Source of the DNA: a virus
Length of the DNA: 29,421 nt
Reading direction: 5' to 3' (one strand)
Virus record (IMG/VR): IMGVR_UViG_3300042564_000330
Location: 1 to 29,421 of that record
The position numbers were made by a program, and so were the translations under genes. Under the pieces are notes generated by a model. That model worked only from the letters and a program-made list of their open reading frames with translations. It had not been told where the DNA came from and did no database searches. Shown piece by piece: positions 7,228 to 15,627 of the stretch. Position 1 is the stretch's first letter. Every line of letters starts with the position of its first letter.

Positions 7228-7248
7228 AATGATGCTAAATGAATACAA

Positions 7249-7256
7249 TATTTATC
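7249..7256 (-). promoter_or_regulatory. Late promoter GATAAATA for the gp26/gp51-like genes
   Basis: The plus strand reads TATTTATC, which is GATAAATA on the minus strand, 42 bases before the chosen ATG at 7206. Expected transcription start is near 7243, so the leader would carry the GGAG site of the gp26-like gene and would overlap the start of the opposing transcript by about ten bases. Confidence 0.6.
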
Positions 7257-7280
7257 TACGCAGATAACCACTGAGAAACA

Positions 7281-9398
7281 ATGGCAGACGTCACCGGATC
7301 GATAGGCAACGAATATGTAGAACTGAATAATGCAGCCACGGAGGCTACATTAAAGCAACTCGTGCAGGCGGTCCAAAAACAAGCTGGATCAGGTGCGGCG
7401 GGTGCGGTAGGATCAGCAGCCGGTGCCGCAGGTGTTAACACAGCCGCAATAGAAGCAGCCAAAGCCGCAGCCAAAGCCCAGAAAGAGCTTGGCGAAAAAG
7501 CAGATAACCTTAAAAAGACATTCTCAGAGTTAGCGGCCGGCATGATGCAGTTGGGCGGAAAACTACTTGATGGAACTGACAAGAGTAGTGATTTGTTTTC
7601 AGCTTTTGAAAGACTGCCCGGAGCTGCTGGATTAGTTGCCAGTGCATTTGCAAAGGTTGCAAGATTTCAAGAAGAAAATTTAGGAGCCTACCAAAAGCTC
7701 ACAGATGCCGGAGTCAGTTTTGGAGGCAGTTTAACTGAAATGAGAACTGCGGCTGCAAGTACATATATGACATTAGATCAGTTTGCTGGCTTAATGAAAC
7801 GCAACAGTGAAACATTTGCAAGAATGGGTGGTACCGCTGATCAAGGTGCTAGAGCATTTACAGCAATGAGCAACTCATTGCTGAAAAGTGAAGCTGGAGA
7901 TAATTTAAGAGCATTAGGGTATACTTCAGAACAAGTTAATGAAGGACTTGCAGGCTACTTAGCAAACACTGGTGCTCGTACTAAACAAGAAATGCAAAAT
8001 ACTGGAGCACTTACTAAAGGTGCCGCAGAGTACTTGACACAGTTAGATGGACTTGCTCAAATTACTGGCAAGAGTAGAGAAGAATTAGAAAAAGAACAAA
8101 AGGCTAGAAATCAAAATGCTGCATATCAGGCAGCATTAATGAGTATGACTGAACCTCAGCGTAAGGCCATGGAGCAAGGCGCAACTGAGATGAGAACTAA
8201 ATTTGGTAAAGCTGGAGAAGAAATGTACATGGCTCAGATGTTAGGATTACCTCCTATGACTGAAGCTTCACAAAAATTAACAGCAATGGCTCCGGAAGTT
8301 GCTAAAGCTAGTCAAGCCATGGTTGACAATGCTAAAGCAGGTGGAGATTTAGCATCTCAACAACGATTATCTGCAAAAGCTACCGAAGGTGCGGCACAGG
8401 CTGCTAATCGATTAGGTGGAATAGCAGGAGCATTAAGTTTTTCATCAGACAGTACTGGTCAAGCATTAATGGGATTAACCAAAGAAGCAAACAGAGCTAA
8501 AGCACAAGGTACAGAATCTGCAAGAGCAGGTGAAGAACAATTACAGATAATTGCGGCTAAACAGAAAGAACGACAGGAATCAGAAGCTAAAGCCGCAGTT
8601 GAATCTCAGAAAGCTATACAAGAACTTGGTCAGTCACTATTAAGTATTTTAATGCCTGCTATTAAATTATTAACAGCAGTAATAAATCCTTTAGCTAAAT
8701 TTGTCAGTGCAGTTATGACACAGTTTGAAAAGTTAAACGGAGTTATTCAAGCGTTGACTGTTGCTGGCTTAGCATATCTAGCATTTAAAAAATTGCAAAG
8801 TGCTCGAGAAGCAGCAGGACAAATTCCAACAGGCGGTAGTGGTGGTGCAGGCGGACTAGGTGGTTCGGGTATTGGCAAAGGGCTTGGCGGCAAACTAGCA
8901 GGATCACTTAAAGGTGGTATAGGTGGTATTGCAGGCGGATTAGCACTTGGTGCAGCCGCAGACTATGCCGCAAGTAATGGAATGGAAAAGACTGGTGCAG
9001 GTTTAGATATTGCTAGTCAGGCAGCTACTTTTGCAGGCACCGGTGCTATGCTAGGCAGTATTGTTCCGGGTGTAGGCACCGCTATAGGCGGCGGATTAGG
9101 AGCGGCAGCAGGTGGCGCATACGGACTTTACCAAAATTGGGGAAAGTTATTTGGCGAGTCTGGACAGAAAAAAGCCGCAGATGGATTAATGGTAAACACT
9201 CCGACTAGCATCCTAGCTGGAGAAGCAGGCCCAGAGGTTGTAGCACCTACTAGACACTTTGAAAATTTACAGAACGAGCTACAGACGTTAAATAAACAAA
9301 CAGCAGAGATGCTAAGGTACGTCAAAGAAACCTCAGAGTATACCAGAAATACTGCGGATGCTACCAAAGGGTTAGGCGGCGACCTTTTTAAATTTTAA
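7281..9398 (+). CDS. Tail tape-measure-like virion protein
   Basis: A 705-residue protein with the make-up of a tape measure. It has an N-terminal helical Ala/Lys-rich region, a long helical middle (many Ala, Glu, Gln, Lys) and a hydrophobic stretch at about residues 445-505 containing SLLSILMPAIKLL and VIQALTVAGLAYL. A Gly-rich hydrophobic region follows at about 515-625. The C-terminal motif VNTPTSILAGEAGPEVVAP is the familiar 'PTxxLxGEAGPExVxP' signature of many phage tape measure proteins. Such proteins set tail length and can be ejected into the host membrane. The ribosome-binding site is weak (TGAGAAAC). The gene precedes the portal gene by three bases and lies divergently from the gp26/gp51-like pair. 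T4's own tape measure is gp29, and I see no clear similarity to it, so a different structural role remains possible. Confidence 0.65.
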   Translation: MADVTGSIGNEYVELNNAATEATLKQLVQAVQKQAGSGAAGAVGSAAGAAGVNTAAIEAAKAAAKAQKELGEKADNLKKTFSELAAGMMQLGGKLLDGTDKSSDLFSAFERLPGAAGLVASAFAKVARFQEENLGAYQKLTDAGVSFGGSLTEMRTAAASTYMTLDQFAGLMKRNSETFARMGGTADQGARAFTAMSNSLLKSEAGDNLRALGYTSEQVNEGLAGYLANTGARTKQEMQNTGALTKGAAEYLTQLDGLAQITGKSREELEKEQKARNQNAAYQAALMSMTEPQRKAMEQGATEMRTKFGKAGEEMYMAQMLGLPPMTEASQKLTAMAPEVAKASQAMVDNAKAGGDLASQQRLSAKATEGAAQAANRLGGIAGALSFSSDSTGQALMGLTKEANRAKAQGTESARAGEEQLQIIAAKQKERQESEAKAAVESQKAIQELGQSLLSILMPAIKLLTAVINPLAKFVSAVMTQFEKLNGVIQALTVAGLAYLAFKKLQSAREAAGQIPTGGSGGAGGLGGSGIGKGLGGKLAGSLKGGIGGIAGGLALGAAADYAASNGMEKTGAGLDIASQAATFAGTGAMLGSIVPGVGTAIGGGLGAAAGGAYGLYQNWGKLFGESGQKKAADGLMVNTPTSILAGEAGPEVVAPTRHFENLQNELQTLNKQTAEMLRYVKETSEYTRNTADATKGLGGDLFKF

Positions 9399-9401
9399 AT
9401 T

Positions 9402-11123
9402 ATGGCTTGGAAAAAATATTTTACTTTAGTTGATACATCAGGACAAATGAGTCCTGTTAACGGTTCTGTTAACTCAGACAGCCGTGCTAATCCTACGCAT
9501 AGAAATTACTCAAGCTATTTGCCAGATGTATATTCTGGACATCCAAATCGTTTAGAGCGTTATGGTCAGTACGATACCATGGACAGCGACAGTGAAGTCA
9601 ATGCTGCACTAGATATTCTTGCAGAATTCTGCAGCCAAACAAATGAAGACAGCGGTACTCCGTTCCGTATATTCTTTAAAGAACAGGCCACAGGCACTGA
9701 AACTAAGATTATTAAAAAGTTCATGCAACAGTGGACTAAACTTAATAAATTCGACAAACGTATTTTTAAAGTAGTTCGCAATGTATTCAAATACGGTGAT
9801 GCATTCTTTGTTCGTGATCCAGAAACACAAGCATGGATGTTTGTTGATTCACAGAAAGTTGATCGCATTATTGTCAACGAAAGTGAAGGTAAGAAACCTG
9901 AACAATATGTTATTCGTGACTTTAACCCTAATTTAGAAACTCTGGCTACAACTGCCATCAGTCCTAGTAATGTCACAGGTGGGGGCAGTCAATATGCCAG
10001 TAGCTACGCTGCCGGACAAGGCGGCGCAGGTGGATCACGTGGAATGACCGGTGCGTTCCCTACAAACTTAAATGGAAATAGATTTTCTAAAACAGAAAAT
10101 CAGTATAATATTGATGCAAAGCACGTTATTCATTTAAGTTTAAGTGAAGGTCTTGACAATAATTTTCCTTTTGGAACAAGTCTTTTAGAAAGTATTTTCA
10201 AAGTTTACAAGCAAAAAGAATTGCTTGAAGACGCTATTATTATATATCGTATACAACGAGCACCAGAACGCCGTGTATTTTATATCGACGTAGGTAACAT
10301 GCCCAGCCACTTAGCTATGAGCTTTGTTGAACGAGTTAAGAACGAAGTAAACCAACGAAGAATTCCAAGTGTAACAGGTGGAGGACAGACTGTTGTTGAT
10401 GCAGGTTACAACCCGTTATCAATCAACGAAGATTACTTTTTTCCACAGACAGCAGAAGGTCGCGGCAGTAAAGTTGAAGTACTACCGGGCGGTACTAACC
10501 TAGGAGAAATTGATGATCTTAAATATTTTACTAATAAGTTGTTTAGGGCTTTACGCATTCCTAGCAGTTATCTACCTACTGGTCCCGATGACGGAGGATC
10601 TAACTTCAATGATGGTAGAGTTGGAACAGCCTACATCCAAGAACTCCGATTTAACAAGTACTGCGAACGATTACAAAGTCTAATGAATGATGTGTTTGAT
10701 ACAGAGTTTAAACTGTATCTACACAACAAAGGTATTAATGTTGACAGCAACATATTTGATGTTAAGTTTAATCCTCCACAGAATTTTGCCGCTTTCCGTC
10801 AAACAGAAATGGACACTGCTCGTGTAACTACATACACAACAGTAGCAGCCGTTCCGTTTATCAGCAAACGTTTTGCATTAAAACGCTTCTTAGGTCTAAC
10901 ACAAGAAGAGATTGTAGAAAACGAAACTATGTGGAAAGAAGAAAATGTCGATGATGACACCCAATTACCAGCAAATGCTGAACTACGTTCAGTGGGTATC
11001 ACAGCAAACGGTATGGGCGCAGACATGAGTTCGTTGTCGGGTGCTACATCTGCACCTCCTCCAGAAGGTGAACCAGGAGCAGAAGCAGCTCCGGCAGCAC
11101 CAGGAACTGCGCCTCCAGCATAA
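9402..11123 (+). CDS. 20: Portal vertex protein gp20
   Basis: A 573-residue homologue of T4 gp20 (524 residues). Recognisable conserved blocks include RYGQYDTMDSDSEVNAALDI near residue 55, FKYGDAFFVRDPE near 130, YRIQRAPERRVFYIDVGN near 280, the NQRRIPSVTGG segment and LFRALRIPSSYLP near 385. It forms the twelve-subunit ring through which DNA is packaged and ejected and nucleates prohead assembly. The C-terminus carries an extra Ala/Pro/Glu-rich tail. The start follows the previous stop by three bases with no good ribosome-binding site of its own, so coupling to the upstream gene is likely. The stop codon is embedded in a CATAAATA late-promoter-like octamer (11119-11126). Confidence 0.95.
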   Translation: MAWKKYFTLVDTSGQMSPVNGSVNSDSRANPTHRNYSSYLPDVYSGHPNRLERYGQYDTMDSDSEVNAALDILAEFCSQTNEDSGTPFRIFFKEQATGTETKIIKKFMQQWTKLNKFDKRIFKVVRNVFKYGDAFFVRDPETQAWMFVDSQKVDRIIVNESEGKKPEQYVIRDFNPNLETLATTAISPSNVTGGGSQYASSYAAGQGGAGGSRGMTGAFPTNLNGNRFSKTENQYNIDAKHVIHLSLSEGLDNNFPFGTSLLESIFKVYKQKELLEDAIIIYRIQRAPERRVFYIDVGNMPSHLAMSFVERVKNEVNQRRIPSVTGGGQTVVDAGYNPLSINEDYFFPQTAEGRGSKVEVLPGGTNLGEIDDLKYFTNKLFRALRIPSSYLPTGPDDGGSNFNDGRVGTAYIQELRFNKYCERLQSLMNDVFDTEFKLYLHNKGINVDSNIFDVKFNPPQNFAAFRQTEMDTARVTTYTTVAAVPFISKRFALKRFLGLTQEEIVENETMWKEENVDDDTQLPANAELRSVGITANGMGADMSSLSGATSAPPPEGEPGAEAAPAAPGTAPPA

Positions 11124-11131
11124 ATATTACT

Positions 11132-11377
11132 ATGTTTTTAAGAGAATTCATTTACTTTGATAAAAATCAGGCAAGCATGACTGATGATAATCGCTATAAT
11201 TCGGACAACGATACCAGCGTTTTAAAGTCCAGTGACCTTAGAAAAACACGTTTAACACTTCGTATGTTGAACGACCTACGTAAAGCAGGTGACGCTAGAG
11301 AATCCGAAAAGAAGGAAGAACTAGCATTAGTTAGAAAAATGTACGCAACGCCTCCTCCGGAAGCAATGCCCGCATAA
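11132..11377 (+). CDS. Small conserved head-module protein between gp20 and gp67
   Basis: An 81-residue charged, probably helical protein. Its start MFLREFIYFDK and the central DTSVLKSSDLRKTRLTL segment resemble small proteins that I recall next to portal genes in aquatic T4-like phages; no function is known to me. Position between portal and prohead core genes suggests a role in head assembly, which is inference. A second in-frame ATG at 11177 is preceded by AGG, but the MFLREF start matches the relatives I remember. It ends in a short Pro/Ala tail. Confidence 0.7.
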   Translation: MFLREFIYFDKNQASMTDDNRYNSDNDTSVLKSSDLRKTRLTLRMLNDLRKAGDARESEKKEELALVRKMYATPPPEAMPA

Positions 11378-11552
11378 TATGGTAGTTTAATATTTTTCGT
11401 CTAGAATTTAAATATTTTAGACAAAAACTTATTAAATTTAACCTTCTCCGGTCAAAAACAGTCGCTTTTTGGCCTATTTCCAACACGTTTATATAATAGT
11501 GTTTAAATAACAACACAGCCTTGCCGCGAAACTAATTAAGGAGAACCCCGCA
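11378..11552 (+). promoter_or_regulatory. Promoter region before the gp67-gp21-gp22 genes
   Basis: This gap contains a nine-pair hairpin (GGTCAAAAA at 11450-11458 with TTTTTGGCC at 11466-11474, seven-base loop). A sigma70-like pair follows: TTGGCC at 11469-11474 and TATAAT at 11492-11497, 17 bases apart. Next comes a late-type TTTAAATA at 11502-11509 (seven of eight matches), and then a strong AAGGAG site before the ATG at 11553. It could therefore be read both by host-type sigma70 polymerase and by late polymerase. The hairpin is not followed by a T-run, so I do not call it a terminator. Confidence 0.5.
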
Positions 11553-12545
11553 ATGTCTACAAAGTTTGAACAACTATTAGACTTGATCGTCAATGAAGAA
11601 ATGGATAAAGCCAATGAGCTATTCCATGAAATCGTTGTTGAGAAGTCAAGAGATATCTATGAGAATTTAATTGCTGAAGAAGCAGAAGAAGAAGAAATGG
11701 AAGAAGCTGCCGACGAAGAAGCTGAGGAATCAGTTGACGAAGCCGCAGAAGATGACGAAGAAGAAATGGAAGAAAGTGCTGACGAAGAAGCAGACGAATC
11801 CGTTGACCTAGAAGACAGCTACAGCATGGAAGCTGACGACGAAGCCGGTGCTATGGGCGGTGACGCTACAGACAAATTCGGCGCAGACGTAGGTGCTATG
11901 GACGATGAAGAAGGTGGTGAAGCCGGTGAAGACGCAGCTATTTTTGACATCAAGAACGCTATTGAAGAATTAGAAGCAGCCTTTGCTAAACTAGAACAAG
12001 CACAAGGTGGTGAAGAGCCAGCTGGTGAGTTCGGTGACGAAGAAGGTGAAGAAGATGACATGGAAATGATGGGTCAACCAGCATTTGAAGGTCGTCGTAT
12101 GACACGTGAGTACACTGAGAAAGTTGGTAACGATTGGGACAAGAACAGCATGAAAGGCCAAGGACAGTACGTAGGTGCTGGTACAGGCGATAAAGAAGGT
12201 TCTCCAGTAGAAGGCAGAAGCCCTATTAGCAGTGGTTCTGGTAAGCCAAACACTGGTGCAAATGCTAAAAACTTAGCACAAAGCCACACAGAAGGCGGAA
12301 CTGACAAAGGCACAAGCCCAGGTAAAGTAAACAACGGTATTACAAAAACTGCCGGTGAAAAGTTTGCCAGTGGCAACGGTAATGTTCCTGGCGGCAAGAT
12401 GGGTGTTAAGAACCTATCAGCTGTTAAAGGTGGCCATGGTGCTGAGAAGAAGGGCGCAGGTCCAGGACCAGTAGGTTCAGGCACAGGCGACAAAGCTGGT
12501 CAAACCAGTATGGCTAAGATTCCTACGTTTCTTAAGAAACTATAA
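11553..12545 (+). CDS. 67: gp67-like prohead core protein with long C-terminal extension
   Basis: A 330-residue protein with AAGGAG before the start. The N-terminal 45 residues (FEQLLDLIVNEEMDKANELF and on to ENLIAEE) follow the pattern of T4 gp67, a short helical segment leading into an extremely acidic tract; here Glu/Asp-rich runs cover about residues 42-175. T4 gp67 is only 80 residues. The rest, after an EGRRMTREYTEK segment near residue 180, is Gly/Lys/Ser-rich, low in structure and positively charged, ending IPTFLKKL. gp67 is part of the prohead core and is degraded by gp21 during maturation. Its place between portal and protease fits the T4 order 20-67-68-21. No separate gp68 is visible. 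Confidence 0.75.
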   Translation: MSTKFEQLLDLIVNEEMDKANELFHEIVVEKSRDIYENLIAEEAEEEEMEEAADEEAEESVDEAAEDDEEEMEESADEEADESVDLEDSYSMEADDEAGAMGGDATDKFGADVGAMDDEEGGEAGEDAAIFDIKNAIEELEAAFAKLEQAQGGEEPAGEFGDEEGEEDDMEMMGQPAFEGRRMTREYTEKVGNDWDKNSMKGQGQYVGAGTGDKEGSPVEGRSPISSGSGKPNTGANAKNLAQSHTEGGTDKGTSPGKVNNGITKTAGEKFASGNGNVPGGKMGVKNLSAVKGGHGAEKKGAGPGPVGSGTGDKAGQTSMAKIPTFLKKL

Positions 12546-12558
12546 TTAGAGAACCTGG

Positions 12559-13188
12559 ATGAAACATTCATATCTAAGAGAACACCTAAGTTTTGATCAG
12601 TCCGGCATCGTTCTCGAGTCGGACGACAAGGATGGCAAGAATCTTCACTTGAAGGGTATTGCTATTCAAGGTGGTATTCGCAATGCTAATCAACGTGTCT
12701 ACCCTGTAGACGAAATTGAACGTGCTGTGAAAACACTTAATGATCAAATTCAAAATGGTTATTCTGTATTAGGTGAAGTTGATCACCCAGATGATCTTAA
12801 AGTAAATTTGGACCGTGTGTCCCATATGATAACAAATATGTGGATGGAAGGTCCTAACGGTTATGGTAAGTTTAAAATCTTGCCTACACCAATGGGTAAC
12901 TTAATTCGAACTATGTTAGAAGCCGGTGTAAAACTCGGCGTTAGCTCACGAGGCAGCGGCAACGTTGACGACATGAGCGGCAAAGTATCTGACTTCGAAA
13001 TTATCACAGTTGATATAGTTGCACAGCCAAGCGCACCTGGCGCTTATCCTACACCTGTTTATGAGCATTTGATGAACAGTCGTGGTGGATACAAAGCATT
13101 CCAGGTTGCAAAAGAAGTAAAAGAAGATCCAAAGGCCCAGAAATATTTGCAAGAATCTCTCTTGCAAATTATTAAAGGTCTAAAATAA
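12559..13188 (+). CDS. 21: Prohead core serine protease gp21
   Basis: A 209-residue protein matching T4 gp21 (212 residues) in length and motifs. The GEVDHP motif holds the likely catalytic His76, the GVSSRGSG motif holds Ser129 or Ser130, and D151 in VDIVAQPSAPGAYP may complete the site. The enzyme sits inside the prohead and, after activation, cuts core, scaffold and capsid proteins after Leu/Ile-x-Glu. Several neighbours carry such sites. The ribosome-binding site is modest (AGAGAAC), and the gene starts 13 bases after the gp67-like stop. All expected catalytic residues appear to be present. Confidence 0.93.
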   Translation: MKHSYLREHLSFDQSGIVLESDDKDGKNLHLKGIAIQGGIRNANQRVYPVDEIERAVKTLNDQIQNGYSVLGEVDHPDDLKVNLDRVSHMITNMWMEGPNGYGKFKILPTPMGNLIRTMLEAGVKLGVSSRGSGNVDDMSGKVSDFEIITVDIVAQPSAPGAYPTPVYEHLMNSRGGYKAFQVAKEVKEDPKAQKYLQESLLQIIKGLK

Positions 13189-13204
13189 GCCCGAGGAGAA
13201 ATTA

Positions 13205-14290
13205 ATGTTGGACGCATTCAAACAATTAGTAGAGTCAGGTGTTATGTCAGAAGAAGTAAAAACTGCTGTCGAAACCGCCTTCACTCAAAAGATTCAAGAA
13301 AATCGCGACCAAGTAACCGCAGAACTTCGTGAAGAGTTTGCACAAAAATACAGTCATGACAAAAGCGTGATGGTAGAAGCAATCGACAAGATGTTAAGCG
13401 ATAGATTGGCCGCAGAAATGGCCGAATTGTATAGTGACAAAAAAGCACTAGCCGAAGCAAAAGCACAATACCAACAACGTATTGCTGGTGATGCTAAAAA
13501 GCTAGAAGGTTTTGTTATGAACCAATTAGGCAGAGAGTTAGTAGAATTCCAAGGTGACCGTAAAAAAGTTTCTGAGAATTTTGGTAAGTTAGAGCAATTT
13601 GTTGTACATGCTCTAGCAAAAGAAATCAGTGAATTTGCAAGTGACAAGAAGGATCTAGCTGAAACTAAAGTTAAGTTAGTTCGTGAAGCCAAGAGCAAGT
13701 TTGATGAAATCCGTCAAGCCTTTATTACACAAAGCGCAAAAGTAGTTGAAAACGTAGTCACTAACAAGTTGACATCTGAAATTCACCAGTTGAAAGAAGA
13801 TATTGACAGTGCTCGTAACAACGACTTTGGTCGTAGATTGTATGAAGCGTTTGCACAAGAGTATGCAGGTTCCTTCCTAAATGAGAAGTCTGAGACAAGT
13901 AAATTGTTAAAGATCATCGCTAAGAAAGAGCAAGAGCTAGCAGAGTCTAAACAAGTTATTGCAGAAAAAGCAAACTTAGTCGAATCTACACAGCGCGAAA
14001 TTCGTGTTACTAAAGATTTGATGGAGCGCAAGAATGTAATGGCTGAGTTAGTAGCACCATTAAGTGGTGAAAAGCGAGTCGTAATGCAAGAACTATTAGA
14101 GTCTGTACAAACAGGCAAACTACATTCTGCATTTGACAAATACCTACCCGCAGTAATGGAAGGTGCCAAGCCTGTAGCTAAAAAAGCTATGTTAGCAGAA
14201 AGCACTGAAGTAACTGGTAATCGTGAAAGCAAGCCCGAGGTAGGCTTAGATAACATCTTAGACATCCGCAAATTAGCGGGTCTAAAATAA
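13205..14290 (+). CDS. 22: Prohead scaffold protein gp22
   Basis: A 361-residue, almost wholly helical, Glu/Lys/Ala-rich protein with coiled-coil character, located between gp21 and gp23 as in T4, and preceded by GAGGAG. T4 gp22 is 269 residues. It would form the core around which the capsid assembles and then be cut to peptides by gp21; matching sites include ELLES and MLAES in the last quarter. The C-terminus ends NILDIRKLAGLK, a basic helical tail of the kind that contacts the shell in scaffolds. Sequence similarity to T4 is low, so the name rests on composition, motif ends and gene order. Confidence 0.85.
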   Translation: MLDAFKQLVESGVMSEEVKTAVETAFTQKIQENRDQVTAELREEFAQKYSHDKSVMVEAIDKMLSDRLAAEMAELYSDKKALAEAKAQYQQRIAGDAKKLEGFVMNQLGRELVEFQGDRKKVSENFGKLEQFVVHALAKEISEFASDKKDLAETKVKLVREAKSKFDEIRQAFITQSAKVVENVVTNKLTSEIHQLKEDIDSARNNDFGRRLYEAFAQEYAGSFLNEKSETSKLLKIIAKKEQELAESKQVIAEKANLVESTQREIRVTKDLMERKNVMAELVAPLSGEKRVVMQELLESVQTGKLHSAFDKYLPAVMEGAKPVAKKAMLAESTEVTGNRESKPEVGLDNILDIRKLAGLK

Positions 14291-14314
14291 TTAAATTCAA
14301 GGAGAAGACATAAA

Positions 14315-15496
14315 ATGTCACAATTATTAAATGAAAGATGGTCAGAGACCAAAGAAGCTCTGCTTGAAGGCCTATCTGGTACACGTAAGTCATCTATGGC
14401 AGTTTGCCTAGAGAACACACGCCGTCACTTGGCTGAGAGCGCAACTGCTGGTGCCACAAGCGCCGGTAACATCGCAACACTTAACCGTGTTATCCTTCCT
14501 GTAATCCGTCGTGTTATGCCGACTGTTATTGCTAACGAAATCATCGGCGTTCAGCCAATGACTGGACCTGTTGCACAGATCCACACTTTACGTGTTCGTT
14601 ATGCTGACGGTGTTGCATCTGGCGACACAGTTACAGCTGGTGAAGAGGCACTAAGCCCATTCAAGATCGCTCAAGCGTATTCTGGTAATAACGCTTCTAA
14701 CGGTGGTGCTAATACCACAGCCGCTCTAGAAGGTACACCAGGTAAGCGTATGAGCATTCAGATCTTGAAGAGCCCAGTTGAAGCTAAGTCTCGTAAACTA
14801 AGCGCTCGCTGGACTTTTGAAGCTGCTCAAGATGCACAAGCCCAACAAGGTATTGACATCGAAGCAGAAATCATGGCTGCTCTAGCACAAGAAATCACAG
14901 CTGAAATCGACCAAGAGATTCTAACATCTCTACGTTCTTTAGCTTCTGTTGAAGAAACTTATGACCAATCTTTAGTATCTGGTACAGCTACTTTCGTTGG
15001 TGATGAGCACGCCGCTCTTGCTATTCAGATCAACCGCGTAAGCAACTTGATCGCCCAACGTACACGTCGTGGCGCAGGTAACTGGGCTGTTGTTTCTAAC
15101 CAAGCATTGACAATTCTACAATCTGCTACTACAAGCGCATTTGCTCGTACAACAGAAGGCACATTCGAAGCTCCAACAAACACTAAGTTCGTTGGTACAT
15201 TGAATGGCGCTATGAGAATTTATGTTGACGCATACAAGTCTGACACAGACGACAACAACCAAGTTCTAATTGGATACAAAGGTACTAGCGAAGCTGATGC
15301 AGCCGCGTTCTATTGCCCTTACATTCCTTTGATGTCTTCTGGTGTTGTTCTAGACCCAGCAACATTCGAGCCAGTAGTTGGCTTCCTAACACGTTACGGC
15401 TACGTAGAGTTGAGCAACACTGCTTCTTCTCTAGGCAATGCTGCTGACTACCTAGGTAAAGTTGCTATCACTAGCGCAAACGTAAGCTTCAAGTAA
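14315..15496 (+). CDS. 23: Major capsid protein gp23 (compact form)
   Basis: A 393-residue precursor with AAGGAG before the start. The gp23 hallmark blocks are present: NRVILPVIRRVMPTVIANEI, GVQPMTGPVAQIHTLRVRYA, a VEAKSRKLSARWTFEAAQDA block and IDIEAEIMAALAQEI. The likely gp21 cleavage site is RHLAE before SATAG, after residue 41, leaving a mature protein of about 352 residues. T4 gp23 is 521 residues. The stretch between the RVRYAD and VEAKSR blocks is about 50 residues here against well over 100 in T4, so much of the T4 insertion domain is missing. It is the last gene before a strong terminator. Confidence 0.95.
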   Translation: MSQLLNERWSETKEALLEGLSGTRKSSMAVCLENTRRHLAESATAGATSAGNIATLNRVILPVIRRVMPTVIANEIIGVQPMTGPVAQIHTLRVRYADGVASGDTVTAGEEALSPFKIAQAYSGNNASNGGANTTAALEGTPGKRMSIQILKSPVEAKSRKLSARWTFEAAQDAQAQQGIDIEAEIMAALAQEITAEIDQEILTSLRSLASVEETYDQSLVSGTATFVGDEHAALAIQINRVSNLIAQRTRRGAGNWAVVSNQALTILQSATTSAFARTTEGTFEAPTNTKFVGTLNGAMRIYVDAYKSDTDDNNQVLIGYKGTSEADAAAFYCPYIPLMSSGVVLDPATFEPVVGFLTRYGYVELSNTASSLGNAADYLGKVAITSANVSFK

Positions 15497-15526
15497 TCCG
15501 TTACTTGTGTTTTACACAAACAAAAA

Positions 15527-15546
15527 CCCGCTTCGGCGGGTTTTTT
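15527..15546 (+). terminator. Rho-independent terminator after gp23
   Basis: A stem CCCGC/GCGGG closed by a TTCG tetraloop and followed by six T. Five A precede the stem, so it could also act on the opposite strand. A weaker hairpin (TTGTGT/ACACAA, 15505-15519) lies just upstream. Confidence 0.93.
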
Positions 15547-15627
15547 GTTAAATAAAGTATCTAAGTTTATTATGCAGTACCAATCTGCGTAGACCTAGAA
15601 CGTCATAATATTTTAAGGAGAAACAAA

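Noticed and set aside
11119-11126. CATAAATA late promoter at the portal stop
   Set aside because: Expected transcription would begin at the ATG of the next gene itself and leave no leader. The match may be due to the stop codon and AT-rich context, so it is mentioned only under gp20.
11331-11516. Minus-strand 61-residue frame in the promoter region before the gp67-like gene
   Set aside because: It overlaps the small conserved gene and the promoter elements and shows no recognisable motif.
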